Position numbers and translations under genes: made by a program. A DNA stretch of 49,825 bases, taken from NCBI GenBank assembly GCA_964460485.1, contig CAYWRY010000015.1, forward strand, positions 1-49,825, in the 5' to 3' direction. This document shows, piece by piece, positions 1 through 10,297 of this stretch; the first letter of the stretch is position 1, and each line of letters opens with the position of its first letter. The notes under the pieces were generated by a model. The model did not search any database and had not been told where the DNA came from. It worked only from the letters and a program-made list of their open reading frames with translations. The DNA comes from VGRF01 sp964460485. Its GTDB lineage: Bacteria > Myxococcota_A > UBA9160 > UBA6930.

Positions 1-160
1 GCTCATCTGGAACTTTGCGAAGTCACTGCGGTCACTTCTGCAGAGGTTCCCTAGCTGATTCGGCCGCGCTGCGAATCCGACGGCGCCGCGCGCGCGCGCG
101 TCTCCGCAGCGCACGTGAGAGACCTTGCGCGCCGCGCGATCGGCGCTTCCGAGCCCAGCC

Positions 161-556
161 ATGTCACGCAGCTTCCGGCGCGATCCGGACGACCCGCACG
201 CCGCGGCCCCGCGCCACGACTCCAGCTCCGACACATTCCGGTGCCAGCACTGCCGCGCGGAGATCCCGCGCGCCGCCTTCGGCACCGAGCATCGCAATCA
301 CTGCCCGCGCTGTCTGTGGAGCGTGCACGTGGACGAGCGCCCGGGCGACCGGCGCGCGGCCTGCCGCGGCGGGATGGAGCCGATCGCGGTCTGGGTGCGC
401 GATTCCGAAGAGTGGGCGCTCGTCCACCGCTGCGGGACTTGCCACGTGGTGCGCGTCAATCGCATCGCCGGCGACGACAACGAGTACGCGCTGCTCGCGT
501 TGGCCGCGCGGCCGATGGCGCTGCCGCCGTTCCCGGTGACGCGTCTCCGGCGGTGA
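161..556 (+). CDS. RNHCP domain-containing protein
   Basis: A 131-aa protein with the signature of the small RNHCP family, whose biochemical role is unknown. A CxxC knuckle (Cys28, Cys31) is followed by the name-giving RNHCPRC block at residues 46-52, a Cys at 68 in a C-x-GGM segment, and a second CxxC at Cys91/Cys94. Metal binding is likely from the paired cysteines, but that is inference. ATG at 161 is preferred because the family similarity begins close after it; no clear ribosome binding site is visible. An in-frame start at 125 would add 12 residues that look like noise. It stands alone, 67 bp before lhr. Confidence 0.85.
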   Translation: MSRSFRRDPDDPHAAAPRHDSSSDTFRCQHCRAEIPRAAFGTEHRNHCPRCLWSVHVDERPGDRRAACRGGMEPIAVWVRDSEEWALVHRCGTCHVVRVNRIAGDDNEYALLALAARPMALPPFPVTRLRR

Positions 557-611
557 CGCGGGCCGGTGCCGGGCGAGCCCGCTAGTGACCGAACCTGTCA
601 CGCGCGCGCGG

Positions 612-617
612 TACGCT
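612..617 (+). promoter_or_regulatory. Candidate -10 hexamer of a leaderless lhr transcript
   Basis: TACGCT ends 6 nt before the GTG at 624, and no Shine-Dalgarno precedes that GTG. A start site 6-7 nt after a -10 would fall on the start codon itself. No convincing -35 was found. Confidence 0.4.
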
Positions 618-623
618 CGCCGC

Positions 624-3600
624 GTGTCGTCCACCGCCGACGCCCTCGCTTCGTTCTCGCCCGCGGCGCGCGCCTGGTTCTCGGGCGCCTTCGCCGCGGC
701 GACGCCCGTCCAAGCCGAAGGCTGGGCGCGCATCGCCGCGGGCGAGCACGCGCTGCTGCTCGCGCCGACCGGCAGCGGCAAGACGCTCGCGGCGTTCTTC
801 TACGCGATCGACCAGCTCGGCGGCGCGCTCGGCGATCGGGATCGAAGCGAAGTCACCCACACGCCCGTACCGAGCGCGGCTCGAGAAGCGCAAGCCGGCC
901 CGCGGCGCAAGGCGCTGCAGACGGCGCGCAGCGAGGCGCAGTCTTCGGAGCCGAGCGGAGCGTCGCAACGCCCGGGCGTCCGGTTGCTCTACGTCTCGCC
1001 GCTCAAGGCGCTGGTCGGCGACATCGAGCGCAACCTGCGCGCACCCTTGGTCGGCGTCGCCCGCTCGGCCGAGCGGCTCGGCACGCGCTTCGCGCCGCCG
1101 CGCGTGGCCCTGCGCACGGGCGACACGCCCGCCGCCGAACGGCGCGCGCAGCTGCGCGATCCCGCCGAGATCCTCGTCACGACGCCCGAGTCGCTCTACC
1201 TGATCCTCGGCTCCGCTCAGCGCGAGACGCTACGCACGGTGCGCTGGGTCGTGGTCGACGAAGTGCACGCGCTCGCGGCCACGAAGCGGGGTGCGCATCT
1301 CGCGCTCTCTCTCGAGCGCGTCTCCGCGCTGTGCGCGAGCGACCCGCAGCGCATCGGTCTCTCGGCGACCGCGCGGCCCGTCGCCGAGGTGGCGCGCTAC
1401 CTCGGCGGCGCGCGCCCGGTTGCCATCGTCGACGCCAGCGGGCCGCCGCGCCTCGAGCTGACGATCTCGGTGCCCGTGCCGGACATGACGAAGCCGGGCA
1501 GCGCGGCGCGCGTGGGCTTCGCCGCGCGGGTGCACGGGGAGGGGCGCGCCGCGACGCGGGGCCGCCCCTCGCCCCTGGCCGCGCTTCACGAGATCGCGCT
1601 TCCGGATTCGGGCTCGCGCACGGACTCGGAACTGCTCGCGCCCTTCCAGTCGCGCGCGCCCGTGGGCGGCGCCGAGGATCCGGATACGAGCCTCTGGCCG
1701 GCGATCTACCCCAAGCTGCTGGAGGCGATCCGCGCGCATCGCAGCACGATCCTGTTCGTGAACAGCCGGGGCTTGTGCGAGCGGCTCGCGCGGCGGCTGA
1801 ACGAGCTCGCCGAGGAAGATCTCGTGCGCGCACACCATGGCTCGATCGCCCACGAGCAGCGCCGCGGCATCGAGGAGGACCTGAAGGCGGGCCGCCTGCG
1901 CGCGATCGTGGCGACGAGCTCCCTCGAGCTGGGCATCGACATGGGGGCGGTCGACCTCGTGCTCATGGTCGAGTCGCCGGGCGCGGTGTCGCGCGGCCTC
2001 CAGCGCGTGGGCCGCGCCGGCCATCAGGTCGGTGCCGCGAGCCGCGGGCAGATCTTCCCGAAGCACCGCAGCGATCTGCTCGAGGCGACGGTCGTGGCGG
2101 GGGGCATGCGGCGCGGCCAGGTCGAGTCGCTGCGCGTGCCGCACACGCCTCTCGACGTGCTGGCCCAACAAATCGTGGCGATGGCGTCGCTCGACGTCTG
2201 GGAGGTGGACGCATTGCACGCGCTGCTGCGCCGCACCGCGAGCTTCGCGGACTGCTCGCGCGAAGTGCTCGGCTCGGTGCTCGACATGCTCGCCGGCCGC
2301 TATCCGAGCGCCGACTTCGCGGAGCTGAAGCCGCGCATCACCTGGGACCGCGAGCGCGACCGCATCGAGGCGCGGCCCGGTGCGGGCAAGGTCGCGCTGC
2401 TGTCGGGCGGCACGATCCCCGACCGCGGGCTCTACGGCGTGCACGTCGGGCCAGACGGGCCGCGCGTCGGCGAGCTGGACGAGGAGATGGTGCACGAGAC
2501 GCGCGCCGGCGAGATCGTGACGCTCGGCGCGTCGAGCTGGCGCATCGCCGAGATCACGCGCGACCGCGTGATCGTGACGCCTGCGCCCGGCGAGCTCGGC
2601 AAGCTGCCGTTCTGGCGCGGCGACGGCCCGGGCCGCCCGCTCGAGCTGGGGCGCGCGCTCGGCGCGTTCGTGCGCGAGCTCGAGGCCGAGCTGCTCGCGG
2701 GCGGCGGCGACGCGCACGCGGGCCGTGCAGGCGCGGAGGCGCGGCTCGTCGCGGACTGGGCTCTCGACGCCTACGCCGCGCGCAATCTCGTCGACTACCT
2801 GATCGAGCAGCGCGAGGCGACCGGCTGCCTGCCGAGCGACCGCGCGCTGACCGTCGAGCGCTTTCGCGACGAGCTGGGCGACTGGCGCGTCTGCATCCTC
2901 ACGCCGTTCGGCGCGCGCGTGCACGGACCGTGGGCGCTCGCGATCCAGGCGCGGCTCGCGGCCGAGAAGGCGACGGAGGTGCATGCGCTCTGGAACGACG
3001 ACGGCATCGCGCTGCGTTTCCCCGACGCCGACGAGGCGCCGCCCACGACGCTGTTCCTGCCCGAGCCCGAGGAGGTGCGCGAGCTCGTGCTCCAGCAGGT
3101 CGAGCGCTCGGCGCTCTTCTCGGGCCACTTCCGCGAGAACGCGGCGCGCGCGCTGCTGCTCCCGCGCTGGCGGCCGGGCGGCCGCACGCCGCTCTGGAGC
3201 CAACGCCTGCGCGCGCAGACGCTGCTGTCGATCGCGCGCGGGTTCCCGTCGTTCCCGATCCTGCTGGAGACGTATCGCTCCTGCCTCCAAGACGCCTTCG
3301 ACGTGCCCGCACTGGAGGAGCTGCTCGGGGGCGTGCGCCGCCGCGAGCTGCGCGTCGATGACGTGGAGACGCGCAGCGCCTCGCCCTTCGCGCGCAACCT
3401 CGTCTTCGCCTACACGGCCGCCTTTCTCTACGAGTACGACAACCCGGTCGCGGAGCGGCGCGCCCACGCGCTCAGCCTCGACCGCGCGATGCTGCGCGAG
3501 CTGCTCGGCCACGAGGAGCTGCGCGAGCTACTCGACCTCGCCGTGATCGAGGAGGCGGAGGCGGAGCTCACGAGCCGCGCGCCGGAGCTGCGGGCGCGCG

Positions 3601-5318
3601 ACGCAGAGCAGGTCTTCGATCTGCTGCGCCGCGTCGGCGATCTCAGCGCGGCCGAGCTCGCGGAGCGCGCCGCGGACGACGCGGGCGCGTGGCTCGCGAC
3701 GCTCGCCGCGGAGCGGCGCGCGGCGCGCGTGCGCATCGCGGGGGAGGAGCGCTGGATCGCCGCGTACGAGGCGGGCCTGTATCGCGACGCCTTCGGCGTC
3801 GCGCCGCCGCCAGGCCTGCCGGCGGAGTATCTCGAGCCTGCGCCTGGCGCGATTCAAAGCGTGGTGGCGCGCTTCGCGCGGCGGCGCGGTCCCTTCGCGA
3901 CCGCCGAGCTCGCGAGCCGCTACGCGTTGCCGGTGGCCCAGGCCGAGATCGCGCTCGCGAGCCTCGAGGCGCGCGGCAAGCTCGTCTCCGGCGACTTCCG
4001 CCCCGGCGGGAGCGGGCGCGAATGGTGCGACGCCGAGGTCCTCCAGCTCCTGCGCCGCCGCTCGCTGGCGCGCCTGCGCGGCGAGGTGGCGCCGGTCGAG
4101 TCGGAGGCGCTCGTGCGCTTCCTGCCCGACTGGCAGGGCGTCGGCCTTCACGGCTCGCTCGCCGAGGCGCTCGATCGGCTGGAAGGCATGCCGCTGCCCT
4201 GGAGCGAGCTCGAGCGCGCGATCCTGCCCGCGCGCGTGAAGCACTTCGACCCGCGCGCGCTCGACGAGCTGTCGGCGCTCGGCGCGCTGGTCTGGATCGG
4301 CGCCGGTGCGCTCGGCGATCGCGACGGCCGCGTCGCCCTCTACCGGCGCGAGCGCGCTGCGCTGCTCGCCGATCCACCCCTCGTGCCCGCCGATCTCTCG
4401 CCGCTCGCACAGCGGCTGCGGGAGCAGCTCGAGACGCGCGGCGCGCTCTTCTTCGGCGAGCTGCTCGCCGCGAGCGGAGGCGCCTCGGCGAAGGATGCGC
4501 TCGACGCGCTGTTCGAGTTGGTCTGGGCGGGCCTCGCGACGAACGACACCTTCGCTCCGCTGCGCGGCCTCGCCGCGCGGGCGCCCGCGCGGCGCGGCGT
4601 GCAGCCGGGAGGCGCCGCGGGCCGCTGGTCGAGCGTGGCGCGGCTGCTGGCCGGCGCCGGCGAGGCGCCCTCCGACACGCAGCGCGCCCACGCGCGGGCC
4701 GGCGTGCTGCTGGAGCGCTACGGGGTGCTGGCGCGCGAGGCGTTCGCCCAGGAGCACTGGCGCGGCGGCTTCGGCGGCGTCTACCCGGTGCTGCGCGCGA
4801 TGGAGGAGGCCGGGAAGCTGCGCCGCGGCCACTTCGTTGCGGGCTATCAGGGCGCGCAGTTCGCGTACGCGGGCGCGGTGGATCGCCTGCGCGCGGCGCG
4901 CAGCGGCGAGGGGGCGAGCGACGCGACGGACGGCGTGCTCGTGCTCGCCGCCTGCGATCCGGCCTCGCCGTTCGGGACGCTGCTCCCGTGGCCCGCGCCC
5001 GCGTCGCCGCTGGCGCGCCCGCGCCGCTCGGTGGGCGCGCGCATCGCGCTCGCGGACGGGGCGTTGCTCGCCTTCGCCGAGCGCGGCGCGCGCAAGCTGT
5101 GGACCTTCCGGGCGCGCGGCGAGCAGGCGGCCCCCGAGCGCGTGGCGCGCGCGCTGCGCGCGCTGTTCGCGGACCGCACGCTCTCCGTGCTGCGGCTCGA
5201 AGAAATCGACGGAGTGCCGGCCGCGGAGTCGCCGCTCGCGGAGGCGCTCGTGCGCGCGGGCTTCCGCCGCGGCTATCGCGGCCTCGAGCTGGAGCGCTCC
5301 GCGGCGAGTGCGCCCTGA
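624..5318 (+). CDS. lhr: Lhr-type large DEAD/DEAH helicase
   Basis: A 1564-aa superfamily 2 helicase of the Lhr (large helicase-related) type, close to the usual size of about 1500 aa. Family members translocate 3'-5' on single-stranded DNA and act in DNA repair. Walker A PTGSGKT lies at about residues 48-54 and the DEVH box near 212, followed by an LSAT motif III. The C-terminal RecA lobe carries VNSRGL and the arginine-finger motif VGRAGHQ. The C-terminal half is the Lhr extension of winged-helix and glycosylase-like domains. Relative to the family, the N lobe has a 45-50 residue low-complexity insertion at about 70-118 and another near 290-355. GTG 624 is preferred over GTG 585 because family similarity starts there. 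The stop overlaps the nei2 ATG (TGATG), so the two are translationally coupled. Confidence 0.93.
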   Translation: MSSTADALASFSPAARAWFSGAFAAATPVQAEGWARIAAGEHALLLAPTGSGKTLAAFFYAIDQLGGALGDRDRSEVTHTPVPSAAREAQAGPRRKALQTARSEAQSSEPSGASQRPGVRLLYVSPLKALVGDIERNLRAPLVGVARSAERLGTRFAPPRVALRTGDTPAAERRAQLRDPAEILVTTPESLYLILGSAQRETLRTVRWVVVDEVHALAATKRGAHLALSLERVSALCASDPQRIGLSATARPVAEVARYLGGARPVAIVDASGPPRLELTISVPVPDMTKPGSAARVGFAARVHGEGRAATRGRPSPLAALHEIALPDSGSRTDSELLAPFQSRAPVGGAEDPDTSLWPAIYPKLLEAIRAHRSTILFVNSRGLCERLARRLNELAEEDLVRAHHGSIAHEQRRGIEEDLKAGRLRAIVATSSLELGIDMGAVDLVLMVESPGAVSRGLQRVGRAGHQVGAASRGQIFPKHRSDLLEATVVAGGMRRGQVESLRVPHTPLDVLAQQIVAMASLDVWEVDALHALLRRTASFADCSREVLGSVLDMLAGRYPSADFAELKPRITWDRERDRIEARPGAGKVALLSGGTIPDRGLYGVHVGPDGPRVGELDEEMVHETRAGEIVTLGASSWRIAEITRDRVIVTPAPGELGKLPFWRGDGPGRPLELGRALGAFVRELEAELLAGGGDAHAGRAGAEARLVADWALDAYAARNLVDYLIEQREATGCLPSDRALTVERFRDELGDWRVCILTPFGARVHGPWALAIQARLAAEKATEVHALWNDDGIALRFPDADEAPPTTLFLPEPEEVRELVLQQVERSALFSGHFRENAARALLLPRWRPGGRTPLWSQRLRAQTLLSIARGFPSFPILLETYRSCLQDAFDVPALEELLGGVRRRELRVDDVETRSASPFARNLVFAYTAAFLYEYDNPVAERRAHALSLDRAMLRELLGHEELRELLDLAVIEEAEAELTSRAPELRARDAEQVFDLLRRVGDLSAAELAERAADDAGAWLATLAAERRAARVRIAGEERWIAAYEAGLYRDAFGVAPPPGLPAEYLEPAPGAIQSVVARFARRRGPFATAELASRYALPVAQAEIALASLEARGKLVSGDFRPGGSGREWCDAEVLQLLRRRSLARLRGEVAPVESEALVRFLPDWQGVGLHGSLAEALDRLEGMPLPWSELERAILPARVKHFDPRALDELSALGALVWIGAGALGDRDGRVALYRRERAALLADPPLVPADLSPLAQRLREQLETRGALFFGELLAASGGASAKDALDALFELVWAGLATNDTFAPLRGLAARAPARRGVQPGGAAGRWSSVARLLAGAGEAPSDTQRAHARAGVLLERYGVLAREAFAQEHWRGGFGGVYPVLRAMEEAGKLRRGHFVAGYQGAQFAYAGAVDRLRAARSGEGASDATDGVLVLAACDPASPFGTLLPWPAPASPLARPRRSVGARIALADGALLAFAERGARKLWTFRARGEQAAPERVARALRALFADRTLSVLRLEEIDGVPAAESPLAEALVRAGFRRGYRGLELERSAASAP
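925..960. repeat. Copy A of a dispersed imperfect repeat, inside lhr
   Basis: The reverse complement of these 36 bases matches 14552-14587 at 32 of 36 positions without gaps. This copy lies within the DNA that encodes the N-lobe insertion of Lhr. The other copy lies between the citrate synthase and aminotransferase genes. Confidence 0.5.
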
Positions 5319-6154
5319 TGCCCGAGGGCGACACGCTCCACCGCGCCGCGCGCTGGCTCGACGCCGAGCTCGCTGGCCGCGCGCTCGACGCGCTCTGGAT
5401 CCGCGGCGTTGGCGTGCGGCCGGGCGGCGTCGTGACGGAGGCGCGCGCGCTCGGGAAGCACGTCCTGGTGGGGATCGCGCCCGCTCCGAAGCCCGGCGCG
5501 GACGAGCGCGCGCCCCGCGCGGAGCCGCGCGCCGAGGCCGTGCTCCACTTCCATCTCGGCATGTACGGAAAGATCCGGCGCTACGACGGGCCGCGCGTCT
5601 TCGCGCGCGAGACGGCGGCGACCTCCCTGTGGCTCGCGCGCGAGGAGACGCGCTGGGTCGTGCTGCGCGCGATGACGGCGGAGCTGCTGCCGCGCAGCGC
5701 GCTCGCCGATCACCCGCAGCTGGCTCGGCTCGGCCCCGACCTGCTCGCGCCGCGCGTCGACCTCGGCGAGGTCGTGGCGCGGGCTCGCGCCGCGCACCGC
5801 GCGACGATCGCGGATCTGCTCGTCGACCAGGCCGTCGCCGCCGGCATCGGGAACCGCTGGAAGTGCGAGGCGCTGTTCCAGGAGCGCATCCATCCCCGCA
5901 CGCCGCCCGAGCAGCTCAGCGACGAGGCGCTGCTCGCGCTCTATCGCCGTGCGCGCGAGCTGATGGCCGACGCCGTGGCGCGCGGCGCGCGCGACGCGCA
6001 CTTCCCCGTGGCGCGCGCCGCGCCGCACACCAGGAGCTGGGTGTACGGACGCGAGGGCGAGCCGTGTCCCGCGTGCGGCGCACCGGTCCGCGTCGCGCGC
6101 ACGGGCGACGACGCGCGCGGCGTCTGGTGGTGTGCGCGCTGCCAGCGAGCCTGA
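5318..6154 (+). CDS. nei2: Nei2-type endonuclease VIII DNA glycosylase
   Basis: A 278-aa Fpg/Nei-family bifunctional DNA glycosylase/AP lyase that removes oxidised bases. The mature N-terminus would be Pro2-Glu3 (MPEGDTLH), the catalytic proline and glutamate of the family. The helix-two-turn-helix segment (residues about 160-200, with GIGNRWKCEAL) is followed by a C-terminal zinc finger with Cys pairs PCPACG and WCARC. Family length is normal. The ATG overlaps the lhr stop. Lhr next to Nei2 is also seen in mycobacteria (Rv3296 and Rv3297), so the pair is probably one functional repair unit. Confidence 0.92.
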   Translation: MPEGDTLHRAARWLDAELAGRALDALWIRGVGVRPGGVVTEARALGKHVLVGIAPAPKPGADERAPRAEPRAEAVLHFHLGMYGKIRRYDGPRVFARETAATSLWLAREETRWVVLRAMTAELLPRSALADHPQLARLGPDLLAPRVDLGEVVARARAAHRATIADLLVDQAVAAGIGNRWKCEALFQERIHPRTPPEQLSDEALLALYRRARELMADAVARGARDAHFPVARAAPHTRSWVYGREGEPCPACGAPVRVARTGDDARGVWWCARCQRA

Positions 6155-6277
6155 CGGGCGCCCCCGTCGCAACGCCGCGTCATCCCCTGCATCCTCGCCG
6201 CGGACCCGCCAGGGGTTTGACCCCTTTTCGGGTTCAGCGCGACGAAAGCGTACGGTCGCGCAACGGAGGTGTCTCGC

Positions 6278-7064
6278 TTGGAACCGTCGCAGTTCTCGCT
6301 CGCCGGAAGAGTCGCGCTCGTCACGGGCGGGAGCCGTGGGATCGGGGAAGCCAGCGCGCTGGCCCTCGCGCGCGCCGGCGCCGACGTCGCGGTGTCCTCC
6401 CGCAAGCTGCCCGACCTCGAGCGCGTGGCTGCGCAGGTGCGCGCTCTCGGCCGCCGCGCCCTCGCGATCGAGGCGCACGCCGGCCGCATGGATCAGCTCG
6501 CCGCGCAGGTCGAGCGCGTGACGCGCGAGCTCGGGCGCATCGACGTGCTCGTCAACAACGCCGGCACGAGCTTCAACGCACCCGCCATCGACATGGACGA
6601 GAAGGCGTGGGACAGCGTGATGAACCTCGACCTGAAGGGCCTCTTCTTCCTGTCGCAGGCCGCCGCGCGCGCGATGCGCGCCCAGGGCACGGGCGGCGCA
6701 ATCATCAACATCGCCTCGATCAGCGGCCTGCGCCCGCAAGTTCCCACCGCGCACTACTCGATCGCGAAGGCCGGCGTGGTGATGGCGACCAAGGCGCTGG
6801 CGGTCGAGTGGGCCGAGTACGGGATCCGCGTCAACTGCATCGCTCCGGGAGCCGTCGACACGCGTCTGTACAACGCGATCTTCGCGGTGCTGCCCGAGGA
6901 GCAGGCGCGGCGCGCCAAGAGCGCTGCTGCCGCGCGCATCCCGATGAAGCGCGCGGGCGAGCCGCGCGAGATCGCGGATGCGTGCGTGTTCCTCGCGTCG
7001 AACGCGGCGAGCTACGTGACGGGCGGAGACGCTCGCGATCGACGGCGGCGCGCTGCTCGTCTGA
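6278..7064 (+). CDS. SDR family oxidoreductase, with a one-base frameshift near the 3' end
   Basis: A classical short-chain dehydrogenase/reductase of about 261 aa. It has the dinucleotide motif TGGSRGIG, the NNAG motif, the active-site Ser in SISGL and the YSIAK catalytic Tyr/Lys pair. The read frame stays normal to YVTG and then goes wrong. Removing one G within 7024-7027 restores the family ending (ETLAIDGGALLV then TGA at 7062-7064). The frame as given would instead run to 7306 with an arginine-rich tail overlapping amt. A TTG at 6278 is chosen because GGAGG at 6265-6269 sits 8 nt before it; the GTG at 6269 overlaps that site. The shift could be a real mutation or a base-calling error. 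The substrate is unknown. Confidence 0.85.
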
Positions 7065-7219
7065 GCGCGGCGCGCGCCGGCGGGGACGCGGCGCCCCCGC
7101 CCGCACCTGCCGACGAGGCGAGCGCGGCAGCGCGCACTGCGGTCACGGCGCGCCGCGAATGCGGCCAAATCTGCGTCGACCTCCACACGCTCGAGCTCCG
7201 AATCGCACGACTGGCGGCG

Positions 7220-7235
7220 TGGCACGCGCCTTGCT
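7220..7235 (+). promoter_or_regulatory. Sigma-54 (-24/-12) promoter of amt
   Basis: TGGCACG at 7220-7226 and TTGCT at 7231-7235 match the RpoN consensus TGGCACGNNNNTTGCW. The invariant GG (7221-7222) and GC (7233-7234) are separated by exactly 10 nt. Transcription would start near 7246, about 35 nt before the amt start codon. This fits nitrogen-responsive control through an NtrC-like activator. I saw no clear activator site upstream. Confidence 0.8.
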
Positions 7236-7280
7236 CAGTGCGAGTCGGAAGCCCGACGGCTGGAACAGGAGGGCCCCACC

Positions 7281-8594
<1,314 letters not shown>

Positions 8595-8625
8595 GTCGCA
8601 GCTGGTCCCCTGCGCCTGACACAGG

Positions 8626-8655
8626 CCCCCGCTTCGCGGCGACGCGGAGCGGGGG
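8626..8655 (+). terminator. Intrinsic terminator after amt
   Basis: A GC-rich stem of about 12 bp (8626-8637 with 8644-8655, one G-U pair) and a 6-nt loop are followed by TTCTGCTTTT, 31 nt after the amt stop. Confidence 0.75.
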
Positions 8656-8755
8656 TTCTGCTTTTCGTCGCGGGACCGGGTTGCGCCGCTCGGAGTCGCG
8701 CCCGCGAGACCGGCCGCCCGCCGCTCCCCGGGCGACCCTCGCCGAGTCACGCGCC

Positions 8756-9247
8756 TCAGCTCGGCGGCGACTCGATGCCCAGCAGCGCCTCGAGCGCCGG
8801 CCATTCGACCGCGCTCTGGGCCGCGAACGCCTCGAGCAGGAGTTGACGATCCTCGGGATCGGCGCCGCTGCGGAACTTCGCCAGCGCAGACTCGATCGTC
8901 GCCCGCGCCGGCTCGGGCGGATCGTCCTGCTCGAGCACGCCGTTTTCGTGCTCGATGCCCAGCGCGTCGAGCCATTCGGTGAGCAGGTCGCGCCGCACCT
9001 CGAGGAAGTAGGCGGCCAGCACCTCCTCGGCGATCGGCGCCGCCGCGACGCGCGAGAGCGCCTGGCGCACGAACTGCGCGCGCTTCTCTTTGGGCTGCTT
9101 CATCATGAACTGCGGCCGCGCCTTCAGCGTGACGCAGGCCGCGCCCAGCGCCTGCGTGTAGACGCCAGGCAGCTTCTCCTGGACTCTCGACAGCAGCGCG
9201 AGCGCGCGCTCCGGCGAGAGGCGCGCGAACACTTGATGGGACTTCAT
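8756..9247 (-). CDS. Conserved hypothetical protein coupled to ctaA
   Basis: A 163-aa soluble, mostly alpha-helical protein that I do not recognise as a named family. It has no signal peptide, membrane segment or obvious motif. The middle is basic (around KQPKEKRAQ) and the C-terminal third acidic. Its ATG overlaps the ctaA stop (ATGA), and an AAGGAG ribosome binding site lies inside the end of ctaA, so it is translated with haem A synthase. This suggests, but does not show, a role linked to cytochrome oxidase biogenesis. Coding is supported by the overlap, the ribosome binding site and a normal amino-acid make-up. Confidence 0.7.
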   Translation of the reverse strand: MKSHQVFARLSPERALALLSRVQEKLPGVYTQALGAACVTLKARPQFMMKQPKEKRAQFVRQALSRVAAAPIAEEVLAAYFLEVRRDLLTEWLDALGIEHENGVLEQDDPPEPARATIESALAKFRSGADPEDRQLLLEAFAAQSAVEWPALEALLGIESPPS

Positions 9248-10155
9248 CGAAGCTCCTTGGCGAACGCCGCGTGGGCGCAGCTCGTGACGGAGAGCACGAG
9301 CGCGCCGGCGAACAGCGAGTGGAGTGCGGTGATCTCGACCGGCAGCTGGAGCAGGACGTTCGCGACCCCGACGGCAATCTGCACGAACACGAGCCCGAGC
9401 GCGAGCCGCGCGCGGCCCGCGAGCGCGGGCACGCTGCGCGCCGCGAAGGCCAGCCACGCCAGCACGCCGGCGAGCAGGTAGCCGTTCGCGCGGTGGTGGA
9501 CGTGGAGGCCGACGAGGTTGTCCATGCCCCAGACCGGGAACCACTCGTCCCCGTAACAGCTCGGCCACTGGGAGCAGGCGAGGCCCGCGTAGCGCGACGA
9601 GACGAGCCCGCCGAGGACGATCTGGAAGGACAGGAAGAGCGCGCTGAGCGCGACGGCGGCTCGCGCGCTGCGCGTCATCGGCGCGGAGGCGGCACCGCTC
9701 GCGTGGCCGCGCAGCCGGAGGCCCAGCCACAGGACGCAGGCGTTCCAGAGGTTCCCGACGATCAGATGCGAGGTGACGCTCCAGGCGGCGAGCAGCTGCC
9801 AGACCGTCAGCGCTCCCAGCACGCCCTGCACGGCGAGCAGCGCGATTCCGACCGCCCAGACGCGCCCGGCGGCTCGCCGCAGCGCCGCGTCGCGCAGCAC
9901 TCCGAAGCCGAGCGCGAGATAGGCGAGCCCGAAGCTCCAGCCCACGTAGCGGTGCGACACCTCCCAGGCCACGCGGAAGTCGAAGCGCGGGATCACGTCC
10001 CCGAAGCAGAGCGGCCAGTCCGGGCAGGCGAGGCCCGCGCCGTGGGCACGCACCAGCGCGCCGAGCACGATGTTCGCCAGGATGAAACCATTGAAGACGA
10101 AGCATGCCCGCGCGACGAAGGCGGCGCGCGCACGGCTCTCGGCGTCGGTCGACAT
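9244..10155 (-). CDS. ctaA: Haem A synthase (CtaA/COX15)
   Basis: A 303-aa polytopic membrane protein that oxidises the C8 methyl of haem O to make haem A for aa3-type cytochrome oxidases. Eight hydrophobic helices are visible. The four haem-ligand histidines sit in EVSHRYVG, VTSHLIVG, VHHRANG and TALHSLFAG. Each half also has the Cys-containing periplasmic loop (LACPDWPLC and LACSQWPSC). ATG 10155 is chosen as the first start just before the first helix; upstream in-frame residues are low-complexity. No Shine-Dalgarno is seen, and a TACCGT hexamer lies 10 nt before the ATG. Confidence 0.93.
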   Translation of the reverse strand: MSTDAESRARAAFVARACFVFNGFILANIVLGALVRAHGAGLACPDWPLCFGDVIPRFDFRVAWEVSHRYVGWSFGLAYLALGFGVLRDAALRRAAGRVWAVGIALLAVQGVLGALTVWQLLAAWSVTSHLIVGNLWNACVLWLGLRLRGHASGAASAPMTRSARAAVALSALFLSFQIVLGGLVSSRYAGLACSQWPSCYGDEWFPVWGMDNLVGLHVHHRANGYLLAGVLAWLAFAARSVPALAGRARLALGLVFVQIAVGVANVLLQLPVEITALHSLFAGALVLSVTSCAHAAFAKELR

Positions 10156-10297
10156 CGGGGGCCGCACGGTAGGCGAGGGCCCCTTGCCTGCCAGGCGCTC
10201 GCGAGTTGCCGTCGCGGGAGCCCTGCGAGAGGCTGCGCCACGCTGCGACGGTGACGCCGGCTTCAAGCGCGCCTGCGAGTCCGTCGATACGAGGCCC

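Noticed and set aside
81..102. CG dinucleotide-rich run near the left end
   Set aside because: Short alternating CG tracts occur throughout this DNA and carry no other signal.
566..3361. A 931-codon plus-strand open frame over the lhr gene
   Set aside because: It is arginine/alanine-rich, without domain motifs, and is the shifted-frame shadow of lhr in very GC-rich DNA. The same holds for the long minus-strand frames at 1230-3512, 3643-5562 and 26281-28782.
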